Notes: a model not told the origin generated them from the sequence alone. A DNA stretch of 64,000 nucleotides from Betaproteobacteria bacterium (GCA_016868255.1 VGHN01000001.1:1-64000); one strand, 5' to 3'; shown: positions 39,176 through 47,515, counted from the stretch's first letter. A program made the numbers and translations.

Positions 39176-40917
39176 CAGTAAGGGGCTCCGGAGGCCACCT
39201 TCACTGGGTCGGGAAGAATTCGAATCGCGGGGTCTGGAGACATCTGCAGGCGGCGAAGCCCTTCCGAAGCAATCCTTGCAAAGACGGGCGCGGCCACTTG
39301 TCCACCGTAATGCTCGCCCGCTGCGGGCTCGTCGACCATCACGCCGATAATGAATCGTGGCTGCTCAACGGGTACAAAGCCCACAAAGGAAGCGATGTAG
39401 CGATTCTTTGCGTAGCCACCGCGCTCAGGCTTGTGGGCGGTGCCGGTTTTGCCCGCGACACGAAACCCCTGTATGCGGGCCTTCGGTGCCGTGCCCTCGG
39501 GCCCAGTGGCCCGCTCGAGCATGTCTCGAACCCTTGATGCGGTCGCCGATGAGAAAACGGGGTCGCCAATGACTGCATCTGTTACCGGTGTGAGGCTTAC
39601 GGGGAGTATTTCGCCACTTCGCGTGAAGACCGTGTAGGCCCTTGCCAGTTGAAGGAGGGAGACGGATACACCGTGGCCGTAGGAGAGGGTGGCCTGATCG
39701 ATGGCCACCCAACCCTGCCAGGGGCGCAGCCGTCCGGAGACCATTCCGGGGAGTTCGAGTGATGGTGTGGACCCGAAGCCCACCATACGATGGCGCTCAA
39801 AAAGGGTCTGCGCCGGCAGTCGCAGTGCAATTTGAGCCATGCCGATATTGCTCGACTTCTCGAGGATGCCGTTGACGTCGAGATTGCCATGGGGACTTGA
39901 ATCCCGAATGGTTCGGCCGCTGATCGTCATCATTCCACTGGCGGTCTGAAAGCGCGTGTCAGGCCGAATAACGGCCGCGTCAAGGGCGGTTGCGATGGTG
40001 AAGGGCTTGAGAGTGGAGCCCGGCTCAAAGGTGTCGGTTACCACTCGATTTCTAACCTTCGCGGGATCAAGCCTCTGACGTTCATTGGGATTGAAACTGG
40101 GTGCATTGACCATGGCGAGAAGCTCGCCCGTTCTCGCATCCAAAACAACGGCAGAGGCTGCCTTCGCACGATGCTGTTGCATGGCATCGCGAACAGCCTG
40201 AAATGCGATGGTCTGCAGGCCTGTGTCGAGGGAGAGCCTCAGGTCATCGCCGGGCGCGGCGGGGGAGTACTGTCGCTGACCGAAGGCCACGTTGCGGCGA
40301 TCCACAAGGACGCGCTCGCTCCCCTGCTCACCCTTGAGAATCTTGTCAAATGCCTTCTCGATTCCTTCTTGGCCGCGGTCGTCCTGCCCAGTGAAACCAA
40401 CTACATTGGCAAAGACCTCGCCATAGGGGTAGTGCCGGCGAAACTCCTGTTCGAGTTCGAGTCCCTTAATCTTCAGCGCCCGAATCTGATCGGCCTTCTC
40501 CAAATCGAGGCCAGAAGTCAGGTAAAAGAATTGCTTCGATTCGCGGGCTCGTCGAAGAATCTCAGACTTCGGAATTCCGACAATGCTCGCGAGCTCGTCG
40601 AGTTTGCGGGCCGGCTGCGCTTGACCCTGCAGCGCCTTATTGAAGTGGGAGGGGACAAGGCCAAGGCGGTGCTCGGGAATACTCACAGCCAGTGCCACAC
40701 CATTTCGATCGAGCAGTCGGCCGCGGGCCGCAGGAATGTCGCGAACCCTTTCGAATCGAACCTCCGCCCTCTTCTGCCACTGCTCCACATGAAGATGCTG
40801 CAGAGCGAAGGCCTTGACCATCACCGCAATCAACGCACCGATGATGAGAAAAAGTACAACCCGGCTTCGCCATGCAGTGGCACGCCACGTCAGAATCGGC
40901 TGCGAGCGGTTGCTCAT
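39175..40917 (-). CDS. ftsI: Septal transpeptidase FtsI (PBP3)
   Basis: Class B penicillin-binding protein that cross-links septal peptidoglycan. The 580-residue protein has one N-terminal membrane helix (about residues 18-38) and the dimerisation region starting at IPAARGRLLDRNGVALA. The transpeptidase motifs are STLK (301-304, active Ser301), SSN (355-357) and KTG (490-492). It starts at an ATG that overlaps the ftsL stop as ATGA. Confidence 0.98.
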   Translation of the reverse strand: MSNRSQPILTWRATAWRSRVVLFLIIGALIAVMVKAFALQHLHVEQWQKRAEVRFERVRDIPAARGRLLDRNGVALAVSIPEHRLGLVPSHFNKALQGQAQPARKLDELASIVGIPKSEILRRARESKQFFYLTSGLDLEKADQIRALKIKGLELEQEFRRHYPYGEVFANVVGFTGQDDRGQEGIEKAFDKILKGEQGSERVLVDRRNVAFGQRQYSPAAPGDDLRLSLDTGLQTIAFQAVRDAMQQHRAKAASAVVLDARTGELLAMVNAPSFNPNERQRLDPAKVRNRVVTDTFEPGSTLKPFTIATALDAAVIRPDTRFQTASGMMTISGRTIRDSSPHGNLDVNGILEKSSNIGMAQIALRLPAQTLFERHRMVGFGSTPSLELPGMVSGRLRPWQGWVAIDQATLSYGHGVSVSLLQLARAYTVFTRSGEILPVSLTPVTDAVIGDPVFSSATASRVRDMLERATGPEGTAPKARIQGFRVAGKTGTAHKPERGGYAKNRYIASFVGFVPVEQPRFIIGVMVDEPAAGEHYGGQVAAPVFARIASEGLRRLQMSPDPAIRILPDPVKVASGAPY

Positions 40918-41186
40918 TGGCTCGAACCCTTTGAGTACTGCAGCGTCTCATTTGGCCGAATCGGCACCATGCCGAGTCGATCTCGAACCAAGGCGTCAAT
41001 GCGCGCTGGCGTGCCAAGGGCCAGTCGTTGAACCTGCATATTCTCAATGTCGGATTGGAGCTTTTGGCTGGTTTTTTCCAACTTCTCCATCTCCGCATAG
41101 AGTCGTCGCTCCTGATACCTTGACTGCACAAGCGCCATGGCGGAGAAGACCAGCAGTAAAGTCAGGAGTGCAACGCGCAGGCTCAC
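40914..41186 (-). CDS. ftsL: Cell division protein FtsL
   Basis: Small bitopic divisome protein that activates FtsWI together with FtsQ-FtsB. The 90-residue product has a membrane helix at about residues 3-20, a predicted coiled coil (EERRLYAEMEKLEKTSQKLQSD-like heptads, about 25-55) and a C-terminal part with ARIDALVRDRLGMVPIRPNET, typical of FtsL. It starts at a GTG overlapping the rsmH stop by 4 bases. Confidence 0.94.
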   Translation of the reverse strand: MSLRVALLTLLLVFSAMALVQSRYQERRLYAEMEKLEKTSQKLQSDIENMQVQRLALGTPARIDALVRDRLGMVPIRPNETLQYSKGSSQ

Positions 41187-42205
41187 TCCGATCGCTCCAA
41201 CTGATGCTGCCCCACTCGCAGGATGGCACTTCTCGCCCGCGGATTTTCAGAGAGCTCCTCGTCAGCAGCGCGGAATCGTCCGATGGATTTCCAAACGCCA
41301 TGGCCCCTGGATGAAGGCGCCGGGGCAACGAGGGTGCGGAGCATGGCGTGACGGGCTCGACCCATCCCGATGGCTCGATCGACTCGCTGCGCTGAGGGCT
41401 GAAATGCCTGCTTGACTCGGCGGTCCTCGAGCGAATGAAAGCTAATGACGCCGAGTCTTCCACCGTTCCTCAGTAGCCTTGGCGCCGCCTTAAGAAGGGC
41501 TTCGAGTTGCGAGAGCTCGTCATTGATATGAATCCGTATAGCCTGAAAGCTTCGTGTGGCCGGGTGATGACCCGGTGTTTTCCCGCCGCCCCTTCGACGC
41601 AGGACGCTCGCAATAAGTGCCGCGAGTTGGCCCGTGCGAACCAAGGGCTCCGCCTCCCCTCTATGCGCATCCGTGCAGCGAGACACAATCGACTGCGCAA
41701 TCGCGCGAGCATGCCGTTCGTCGCCATAGTTTCTTAACACCTCCTCTAGGTCATCGACGCTCACTTCACTCAACCACTCTGCTGCCGCACGGCCCTGACT
41801 CGGGTCCATGCGCATGTCCAGGGGACCATCCCTTTGAAATCCAAAGCCCCGATGGGGCTCATCAAGCTGAGGAGACGAGACCCCAAGGTCTGCAATGATT
41901 CCCTCGACAGCATGTGCGCCGAACTCGGACGCAAGTTGACCAAGCCCTTGAAAATCCATGTGACGAATTGAGAAACGGGGGTCTCGAATGCAACGCGCTG
42001 CCTCGATTGCCTCCGGATCTCGATCAATGGCCACCAGTCGCCCCGCAGGCCCCAGTCGCGCAAGAAGGGCTCTGCTGTGCCCGCCCCTGCCGAAGGTGGC
42101 GTCGATATAGAGTCCATCGGGATCCTGAACAATCGCCTCGATCGTCTCTCGCAGAAGCACCGGCCGATGCGGGCGCTCTTCTTGCGATGGATGCGGCTGA
42201 ATCAA
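41183..42205 (-). CDS. rsmH: 16S rRNA m4C1402 methyltransferase RsmH (MraW)
   Basis: SAM-dependent methyltransferase modifying N4 of C1402 in 16S rRNA. The 340-residue protein has HRPVLLRETIEAI, the SAM motif YIDATFGRGGHSRALL, DLGVSSPQLDEPHRGFGF and VISFHSLEDRRVKQAF, all family hallmarks. It starts at TTG 42205, directly after the mraZ stop, with GAGGGG 8 bases upstream. Confidence 0.97.
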   Translation of the reverse strand: MIQPHPSQEERPHRPVLLRETIEAIVQDPDGLYIDATFGRGGHSRALLARLGPAGRLVAIDRDPEAIEAARCIRDPRFSIRHMDFQGLGQLASEFGAHAVEGIIADLGVSSPQLDEPHRGFGFQRDGPLDMRMDPSQGRAAAEWLSEVSVDDLEEVLRNYGDERHARAIAQSIVSRCTDAHRGEAEPLVRTGQLAALIASVLRRRGGGKTPGHHPATRSFQAIRIHINDELSQLEALLKAAPRLLRNGGRLGVISFHSLEDRRVKQAFQPSAQRVDRAIGMGRARHAMLRTLVAPAPSSRGHGVWKSIGRFRAADEELSENPRARSAILRVGQHQLERSE

Positions 42206-42625
42206 TCAATTGGCCCCTCGCATCTTGCGGGCCCGAACCGCCTCTTTATGAAGGGCCAGGCGAGCCGCGTCCCAGACCTCAAAATGTGGGCCCACCCCCA
42301 GAAGCATGACCTCGCGGCTGATGCCGGCGCCCTCGCGAAGCACGGGGTTGATCAGGACTCGGCCCGCGGAGTCGATCTCTGGTGTGTCGCTCAGGCCGAG
42401 CCAGAATCGGCGACGCTCCTCGTCCGCATCGTCCTCGGTAATCGACGCAATTCGTCCTGACCAGAGGCGCTGGGTCATCAATAGCAGGCAACCACTGTCA
42501 CTCTCCATCAACACGAGTTGGCCCGCCGAGTCCTGCATCAGTGCATCACGGTGCCGGGTCGGTATGGTCATGCGGCCCTTCGCGTCGAGACTGAGGGCTG
42601 AGATGCCTACAAAGTTGTGGTTCAA
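42206..42625 (-). CDS. mraZ: Transcriptional regulator MraZ
   Basis: DNA-binding protein with two SpoVT/AbrB-like half-domains that represses the dcw operon from its own promoter. The 139-residue form starts close to FVGISALSLDAKGRMTIPTRHRDAL, and the second half-domain holds DSAGRVLINPVLRE. The DAKGR and DSAGR repeats are the expected signature. I chose TTG 42625 because AGGA lies 8 bases upstream; the frame runs to another TTG at 42676, which would overlap the operator repeats. MraZ from this gene is the likely ligand of the boxes at 42669-42704. Confidence 0.93.
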   Translation of the reverse strand: MNHNFVGISALSLDAKGRMTIPTRHRDALMQDSAGQLVLMESDSGCLLLMTQRLWSGRIASITEDDADEERRRFWLGLSDTPEIDSAGRVLINPVLREGAGISREVMLLGVGPHFEVWDAARLALHKEAVRARKMRGAN

Positions 42626-42668
42626 AGAGTTTTTCCTGAAATCGCCAGCGCCGATCGGGGGAACAATT

Positions 42669-42704
42669 TCCCACAAATAGACACTTTTTCACACATTTTC
42701 CCAC
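42669..42704 (-). promoter_or_regulatory. MraZ operator: four 10-bp-spaced repeats
   Basis: On the minus strand GTGGGA, GTGTGA, GTGTCT and GTGGGA begin at 42704, 42694, 42684 and 42674, exactly 10 bp apart. E. coli MraZ is known to bind TGGG-type direct repeats spaced about one helical turn between the mra promoter and the ribosome binding site. Position and phasing match; the two middle copies are degenerate. Confidence 0.8.
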
Positions 42705-42731
42705 TTTAGGGAAAAGGCAGGAGCGGGTCAA
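42703..42731 (-). promoter_or_regulatory. Promoter of the dcw (mraZ) operon
   Basis: TTGACC (42726-42731, minus strand) is followed after exactly 17 bp by TAAAGT (42703-42708). The first MraZ box overlaps the end of the -10, and the other boxes fall in the initial transcribed region, so bound MraZ would block RNA polymerase. Confidence 0.78.
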
Positions 42732-42737
42732 GCGACA

Positions 42738-42882
42738 GGGAGCGAAAGGAAACGAGGCCTGGGCTCGCGAGCGGGAGCCGAGCCCGAGCGAACCGAAAGC
42801 GTGGAAGGGAAGCGGGCCCCGAGCGAGCCGCGGGCGAAGAGGAAGGGAAGCGAGCCCCGAGCAAACCGCATGCGAAGAAGAA
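42738..42882. repeat. 38-bp tandem repeats copying the rnpB 3' end
   Basis: Between rnpB and the mra promoter lie tandem units. Two clear ones (42807-42844 and 42845-42882) are exactly 38 bp, and each begins with GGGAAGCG[GA]GCC, the same sequence that forms the rnpB 3' end at 42883. A third unit (about 42769-42806) is degenerate with a small deletion, and an older remnant may reach 42738. On the rnpB strand each unit carries a copy of the 3' strand of helix P1. E. coli rnpB is likewise followed by tandem repeats containing its own 3' end, with a different length and sequence. Confidence 0.85.
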
Positions 42883-43231
42883 GGGAAGCGAGCCTATAGG
42901 CCGGATTCTGTTACGGGGACGCGAATCCCTATGGCGACCATCCATCTGGGCCCAACATTGCTGCGGGGCTCTAGCCACCTACCCGCGTGCATCGAGCGGA
43001 TCACTCTTTCGGGCCCGAAGGCCTTCGCACGCCTACTTGGTGTTGCTCCGGGTGGAGGTTGCCGCGTTTCACGTCCTCGCTGTTGCCAGCGGATACTCGT
43101 CTCTGTGGCCCTATTCCTCGCCTTGGGCCCATCTCTCAATGGGCTTGCTGCGTACGGCCGTTAGCCGTCACCCTATCCTACGGAGTCCGGACCTTCCTCT
43201 GCTTGCACAGCGGCCGCCCAGCCCACTTCCC
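42883..43231 (-). ncRNA. rnpB: RNase P RNA (M1-type, class A)
   Basis: Catalytic RNA of RNase P, which trims the 5' leaders of tRNA precursors. On the minus strand the 5' end GGGAAGTGGGCT pairs over 12 bp (with three G-U pairs) with the 3' end GGCTCGCTTCCC as helix P1. The conserved 5' element GAGGAAGGTCCGGACTCC (about 43183-43200) and the 3' element ACAGAATCCGG (about 42901-42911) form the universal P4 core. CCACCCGGAGCAA and GGGTAGG segments are also present. Length by P1 is 349 bases. It lies 19 bases after pyrC and upstream of mraZ, a position also known in Pseudomonas. Confidence 0.95.
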
Positions 43232-43237
43232 GACTCC

Positions 43238-43243
43238 ATCATA
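43238..43243 (-). promoter_or_regulatory. Candidate -10 of rnpB
   Basis: A TATGAT hexamer on the minus strand ends 6 bases before the predicted rnpB 5' end (43231), as expected for a -10. The -35 region falls inside the pyrC 3' end and matches the consensus poorly. Confidence 0.5.
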
Positions 43244-43250
43244 AGCCGCT

Positions 43251-44342
43251 TCACGCAGATGGAGGCACGGATTGACTACCAATCAATGTCCACTCCAGAC
43301 GTGTCCCGGCCAGCAGGGGAACGACGCGTTGGCCTCCAAAGGGCCATTGGTCCGCCACCAGTTGTGACTCACGGCGCAGACGAACCGTCTCCGTGCTTCG
43401 GGGAAGTTGATAGAAGTCCGCCCCATGGCCGCTGCAGAAATCATCAAGGCGTTCAAGCGCATTGGCCTCCTCAAAGGCCTTGGCATAGAGTGCGATGGCA
43501 TAAGGGGCGGTAAAACAACCCGCGCAGCCGCAATCGACCTCTTTCCGTGCCTGCGAATGGGGGGCCGAGTCGGTGCCCATAAAAAACCGCGGATTGCCAC
43601 TTGTCGCGGCCGCCACCAAGGCCTGCCGATGCCGCTCTCGCTTAAGAACTGGCAAGCAGTAGGCATGGGGTCGAAGCCCACCCTCAAAAAGACTGTTTCT
43701 ATTGAGCAATAAATGCTGCGGGGTGATGGTCGCAGCAATGTCACCCTCGGCCTCTTCCACATACGAAACCGCTTGCGCGGTGGTCAGGTGCTCGAGCACG
43801 ATACGCAGCCCAGGGAAACGCTTGCGAAGCGGGATCAAGACCCGATCAATAAACACCGCCTCTCGATCGAATACATCCACTGCTGGGTCGGTGACTTCGC
43901 CATGAATGCAGAGCACCACCCCCTGCTTCTCCATCTCTTCGAGCGCTTCGGTGCATCGCCCAATATCGGTCACACCATGTTCTGAGTGGGTGGTGGCACC
44001 GGCTGGATACAGCTTGAAAGCCAGGACATCATGCGCCCTCGAGGCCTCGGCCACGGTCTCTCGACTCGTGTGGTCCGTCAAGTACAAGGCCATAAAGGGG
44101 TCGAATAAATTGTTGGTTGCAGCACCAGAGGGCGCAGAATGCTTCAGGGCTATGAGGATTCGGTCCCGATAGGCATGGGCCATGTCCACGGTAACAATTG
44201 GGGGCTGGAGATTGGGCATCACCAAGGCCCTGCCAATGGAGGCCGCAGAAGCCGAAACGGTGTCACCCAAGACCTCACCATCACGAAGATGAAGGTGCCA
44301 GTCGTCAGGCCGGCGAAGAACAATTTCTTCGGGCTTCGACAT
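43251..44342 (-). CDS. pyrC: Dihydroorotase (class II, PyrC type)
   Basis: Pyrimidine synthesis enzyme cyclising carbamoyl aspartate. The 363-residue protein has the zinc-site DDWHLHLRDG at the N-terminus and FKLYPAGATTHSEHGVTD with the carboxylated Lys candidate. CIHGEVTD and LEHLTTAQAV hold His ligands and MGTDSAPHSQARKE the catalytic Asp. The frame is open upstream to 44510, but ATG 44342 shares a base with the glycerate kinase stop (TGATG) and gives the family start. The 5' half of that operon is unrelated to pyrimidine metabolism. Confidence 0.96.
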   Translation of the reverse strand: MSKPEEIVLRRPDDWHLHLRDGEVLGDTVSASAASIGRALVMPNLQPPIVTVDMAHAYRDRILIALKHSAPSGAATNNLFDPFMALYLTDHTSRETVAEASRAHDVLAFKLYPAGATTHSEHGVTDIGRCTEALEEMEKQGVVLCIHGEVTDPAVDVFDREAVFIDRVLIPLRKRFPGLRIVLEHLTTAQAVSYVEEAEGDIAATITPQHLLLNRNSLFEGGLRPHAYCLPVLKRERHRQALVAAATSGNPRFFMGTDSAPHSQARKEVDCGCAGCFTAPYAIALYAKAFEEANALERLDDFCSGHGADFYQLPRSTETVRLRRESQLVADQWPFGGQRVVPLLAGTRLEWTLIGSQSVPPSA

Positions 44343-45625
44343 CAAATGATTAAGACAACGCGGAAGTCGTTGACATTCGTTCGCGTGGGCCCGGTTGTAA
44401 TGACCTGACCAAGGGGCTCGAAGACTGCCAGGGAATCGTTTCGATCGAGTGCTTTTCGTGGATTGATGCCGCCGCTGCGCGCGCGCCCCAATGTCTCGGG
44501 GACGAGCCACACGCCCGCATGCGGGCTTGACCCATCGATTCCATCGGTGTCCGCAGCCAGCCCGTAGACCCGAGATGCCACTCCCAACTCATCCACGGCA
44601 ATCGCCATCGAGAGCAGGAACTCCGCGCAACGCCCGCCGCGCCCGTCGCCTCGAACCGTCACAGTGCACTCCCCTCCCGAGACGAGGGCCACGGGTCGAC
44701 GAAAATGGGCGTCCCGATCCTCGGCCAACTCACAGACCCATGAGGCCATGCACTGCGCGACATCTCGAGCCTCTCCAGTGACGGAATCACCCATTTGAAT
44801 GGTCGTGACTCCCTTTGCAATGAGAACCTCTGCTGCGGCCGAGAGACTCTGGCGTGCCGTTGCAATCATTATCGACCTGGCGTGAGCCAGCCGCGCGTCT
44901 CCGGGCTTTGGCGTCTCGGGCACTTTGCCCTGCTGACCTGCACGCAAGTGCGCCTCAATGGAAGGCGGCGGCACCACGGCCCACCTCTGCAAAATATCAA
45001 TCGCATCGTTGTAAGTCGATGGATCTGCCGAACAGGGTCCCGAGGCAATTGCCGACGGATCATCCCCCACCACGTCAGAAATCACCAGTGCCAACACCGG
45101 CGCTCGGCTCGCCAGGGCAAGTTGGCCACCTTGAATCTTCGAGAGATGCTTGCGCACCACGTTCATGTCGGTAATGGGGGCGCCACTCTTGAGAAGGGAC
45201 GAGGTCAATGCCTTGAGGTCCGACATCGAGACGCCATCGACAGGCAAGGCCAGAAGACTTGAGCCCCCGCCCGAGACAAGCGCAATAAGTAAATCATCGG
45301 GGCCCAACGCCTTGACCCGATTGAGTATTTCTTCGGCAGCCTTCTCTCCCGCTGAGTCAGGAACTGGGTGCCCCGCCTCAATGCATTGAAGACGCCGCAG
45401 CGGCAAACCATGGGCATAGCGAGTAATCACAAGGCCCTCGAGTGGCGACGAGTCGGGCCAGGCCTGCTCAACAGCCGCCGCCATGCTGGCAGCCGCCTTG
45501 CCCGCCCCAACCACAAGGGTCTTTCCCCGTGGTGGCGAGGGCAAGTGGCTGCGAATGATTTTCAATGGGTCGGCCGCTGCAACCGCGGCTGCGTAGCTTT
45601 CCTGAAGGATTTCAGCCCAGTTCAT
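44342..45625 (-). CDS. Glycerate 2-kinase (GckA/TtuD, MOFRL family)
   Basis: Phosphorylates glycerate at position 2, feeding it into glycolysis. The 427-residue protein has the family segments VVGAGKAAASMAAAVE, LIALVSGGGSSLLALP, MNVVRKHLSKIQGGQLA and ISDVVGDDPSAIASGP. The C-terminal MOFRL domain has LVSGGECTVTVRG and AADTDGIDGSS. It overlaps the dehydrogenase stop by 4 bases. In tartrate-using bacteria ttuC and ttuD sit together, which supports a role in hydroxy-acid breakdown. Confidence 0.93.
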   Translation of the reverse strand: MNWAEILQESYAAAVAAADPLKIIRSHLPSPPRGKTLVVGAGKAAASMAAAVEQAWPDSSPLEGLVITRYAHGLPLRRLQCIEAGHPVPDSAGEKAAEEILNRVKALGPDDLLIALVSGGGSSLLALPVDGVSMSDLKALTSSLLKSGAPITDMNVVRKHLSKIQGGQLALASRAPVLALVISDVVGDDPSAIASGPCSADPSTYNDAIDILQRWAVVPPPSIEAHLRAGQQGKVPETPKPGDARLAHARSIMIATARQSLSAAAEVLIAKGVTTIQMGDSVTGEARDVAQCMASWVCELAEDRDAHFRRPVALVSGGECTVTVRGDGRGGRCAEFLLSMAIAVDELGVASRVYGLAADTDGIDGSSPHAGVWLVPETLGRARSGGINPRKALDRNDSLAVFEPLGQVITTGPTRTNVNDFRVVLII

Positions 45626-46689
45626 GCGCGGGCGACCTCTTGGGCGATTGCCTCACCCACATCACGGGTGCTCGCATTACCACCCAGGTCACGGGTTCGC
45701 GGTCCTCGGCTCAGTGATTCCTCAATGGCGCGAACGATTGCATCGTGGGCCTCTTTGTAGCCAAGAAACTCCAGCATCATGGCGCCAGACCAAATCTGTC
45801 CGATTGGATTTGCAATTCCTTTGCCGTAGATGTCGGGCGCAGAACCGTGAACCGGCTCAAAGAGAGATGGGAACTTTCTGTCGGGATTCAGATTGGCCGA
45901 GGGCGCAATACCAATCGTTCCGGTACACGCCGGCCCAAGGTCCGACAGAATGTCACCAAAGAGGTTGCTGGCCACCACCACATCGAACCAATCGGGATGC
46001 AAGACAAAATGGGCCGAGAGAATGTCGATGTGGAACTTGTCCCAACGAACGGTCGGATACCGAGAGGCCATGGCCTCCACTCGCGTGTCCCAGTAAGGCA
46101 TCGTGATTTGAATGCCGTTGGATTTGGTGGCCGCAGTCAGATGCTTCTTTGGCCTGCTCTGGGCCAACTCAAAGGCAAATTGAAGCACACGGTCAACACC
46201 GAAGCGGCTCATCACGGTCTCCTGAACCACCACCTCGCGGTCCGTTCCCGCGAACATGGTTCCGCCAATCGCGGAATACTCGCCTTCGGTGTTCTCTCGA
46301 ACGACGTAGAAATCAATGTCTCCGGGTGCGCGATCGGCCAGAGGCGATCGAACACCGGGCATGAGCCGCACGGGCCGCAGGTTCACGTACTGATCAAATT
46401 CCCGCCGAAACTTAATCAGCGAACCCCAGAGGGAGATGTGATCCGGAACGGCTGCGGGCCAGCCGGCCGCCCCGTAGAAGATCGCCTCGTGGCTGCCAAT
46501 TTGATCTTTCCAATCATCCGGCATCATTTGGCCATGCTGGGCGAAATAGTCGCAGCTGGCGAAATCAAAGTGATCAATTTTTAGGTCGATATTGAAGCGC
46601 CGCGCGGCAGCCTCCACGACTCGTAAGCCCTCGGGTACCACCTCTTTGCCAATCCCATCGCCTGGAATGGCTGCGATTCGATGCGACAT
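45622..46689 (-). CDS. Tartrate / D-malate dehydrogenase (IMDH-like)
   Basis: NAD-dependent beta-decarboxylating dehydrogenase of the isocitrate/isopropylmalate family. The 355-residue protein has IAAIPGDGIGKEVVPEGLRVVE, NLRPVRLMPG, YVVRENTEGEYSAIGG, the Lys in AATKSNGI, NLFGDILSDLG and EPVHGSAPDIYGKGIANPIG. Its best fit is the TtuC/DmlA subgroup rather than LeuB, because the substrate loop lacks the LeuB pattern and the neighbour is glycerate kinase. The ribosome binding site AAGGAG is 5 bases before the ATG and lies in a hairpin. Confidence 0.92.
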   Translation of the reverse strand: MSHRIAAIPGDGIGKEVVPEGLRVVEAAARRFNIDLKIDHFDFASCDYFAQHGQMMPDDWKDQIGSHEAIFYGAAGWPAAVPDHISLWGSLIKFRREFDQYVNLRPVRLMPGVRSPLADRAPGDIDFYVVRENTEGEYSAIGGTMFAGTDREVVVQETVMSRFGVDRVLQFAFELAQSRPKKHLTAATKSNGIQITMPYWDTRVEAMASRYPTVRWDKFHIDILSAHFVLHPDWFDVVVASNLFGDILSDLGPACTGTIGIAPSANLNPDRKFPSLFEPVHGSAPDIYGKGIANPIGQIWSGAMMLEFLGYKEAHDAIVRAIEESLSRGPRTRDLGGNASTRDVGEAIAQEVARA

Positions 46690-46693
46690 AGGG

Positions 46694-46718
46694 GCTCCTT
46701 GATTAAAGGAGCATTGTA
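46694..46718 (-). promoter_or_regulatory. 5' hairpin sequestering the ttuC-like ribosome binding site, with a -10
   Basis: On the minus strand GCTCCTT (46706-46712) pairs perfectly with AAGGAGC (46694-46700) over a 5-base loop. The 3' arm contains the AAGGAG ribosome binding site of the dehydrogenase gene. TACAAT (46713-46718) just upstream could be a -10, which would start the mRNA near or inside the hairpin. No U-tract follows, so this is not a terminator. Confidence 0.55.
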
Positions 46719-46741
46719 TCCATCGTCGTCGGGCGAACTGC

Positions 46742-47476
46742 TCAGTGAGAGAGGATTTTGCTCAAGAAATCAATGGCCCGCGGGTGCTTGGGCGCCCCAA
46801 AAAATGCTTCGGGGGGAGCCTCCTCCACAATGCTTCCCGCATCCATAAAGACCACCCGGTCCGCCACTTCTCTTGCAAAGCCCATCTCGTGAGTGACGCA
46901 GATCATGGTGGTGCCCTGTCGAGCCAATTCCACCATGACATCAAGCACCTCCTTGACCATCTCCGGATCCAAAGCGCTTGTGGGCTCATCGAACAAAAGA
47001 ACCTTGGGCGTCATGCAAAGCGTTCTGGCGATTGCAACTCGCTGTTGTTGTCCGCCAGAGAGTTGGCCAGGGTATTTCTCGGCCTGTTCAGCAATCCGCA
47101 CCCGCGTGAGCTGTTGGATTGCCCGCTCCTTGGCCTCTTCCGCTGAGAGTCCCAAGACGTGGACTGGGGCAAGTGTCAGATTCTCCATCACGGTGAGATG
47201 AGGGAATAGATTGAAACTCTGAAAGACCATGCCGACTTGCTGTCGCACCTGGTTGATGGCCTTCAGGTCGTCGGTGAGATGGACTCCTGCAACCGTGAGA
47301 CGCCCCTCTTGATAAGGCTCAAGCGCATTGACGCAACGAATCATGGTCGACTTTCCGCTACCAGAGGGGCCACAGACGACAATTCTCTCTCCAGGCTCCA
47401 CTCGAAGGCTCACACGGTTGAGCACCTGAAAGTTACCGAACCACTTCGAGACCTGATCAAACTCGATTACTGACAT
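46742..47476 (-). CDS. aapP: Polar amino-acid ABC transporter, ATPase (AapP/GlnQ type)
   Basis: Energy-coupling ATPase of a polar amino-acid importer. The 244-residue protein has Walker [10 protein letters not shown], the Q-loop region [18 protein letters not shown], the signature [15 protein letters not shown], Walker [15 protein letters not shown] and switch His in CVTHEMGFA. It is the last gene of the leftward operon aapJ-aapQ-aapM-aapP (39 bases after aapM). Confidence 0.95.
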   Translation of the reverse strand: MSVIEFDQVSKWFGNFQVLNRVSLRVEPGERIVVCGPSGSGKSTMIRCVNALEPYQEGRLTVAGVHLTDDLKAINQVRQQVGMVFQSFNLFPHLTVMENLTLAPVHVLGLSAEEAKERAIQQLTRVRIAEQAEKYPGQLSGGQQQRVAIARTLCMTPKVLLFDEPTSALDPEMVKEVLDVMVELARQGTTMICVTHEMGFAREVADRVVFMDAGSIVEEAPPEAFFGAPKHPRAIDFLSKILSH

Positions 47477-47515
47477 GGCATTCCCCTATGCGTCTCGGTG
47501 ACTGAGTGAAAATGT

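Noticed and set aside
42738-42882. CRISPR array
   Set aside because: The units are contiguous 38-bp tandem copies with no unique spacers, and no cas gene is near.
25179-43250. dcw cluster as a novel system
   Set aside because: Every gene is a standard division or peptidoglycan gene in conserved order; only the MurE-MurF fusion is unusual, and it is known in some relatives.
45745-46584. 279-codon plus-strand open frame opposite the tartrate/malate dehydrogenase gene
   Set aside because: Fully contained in a clear dehydrogenase gene and without family features.
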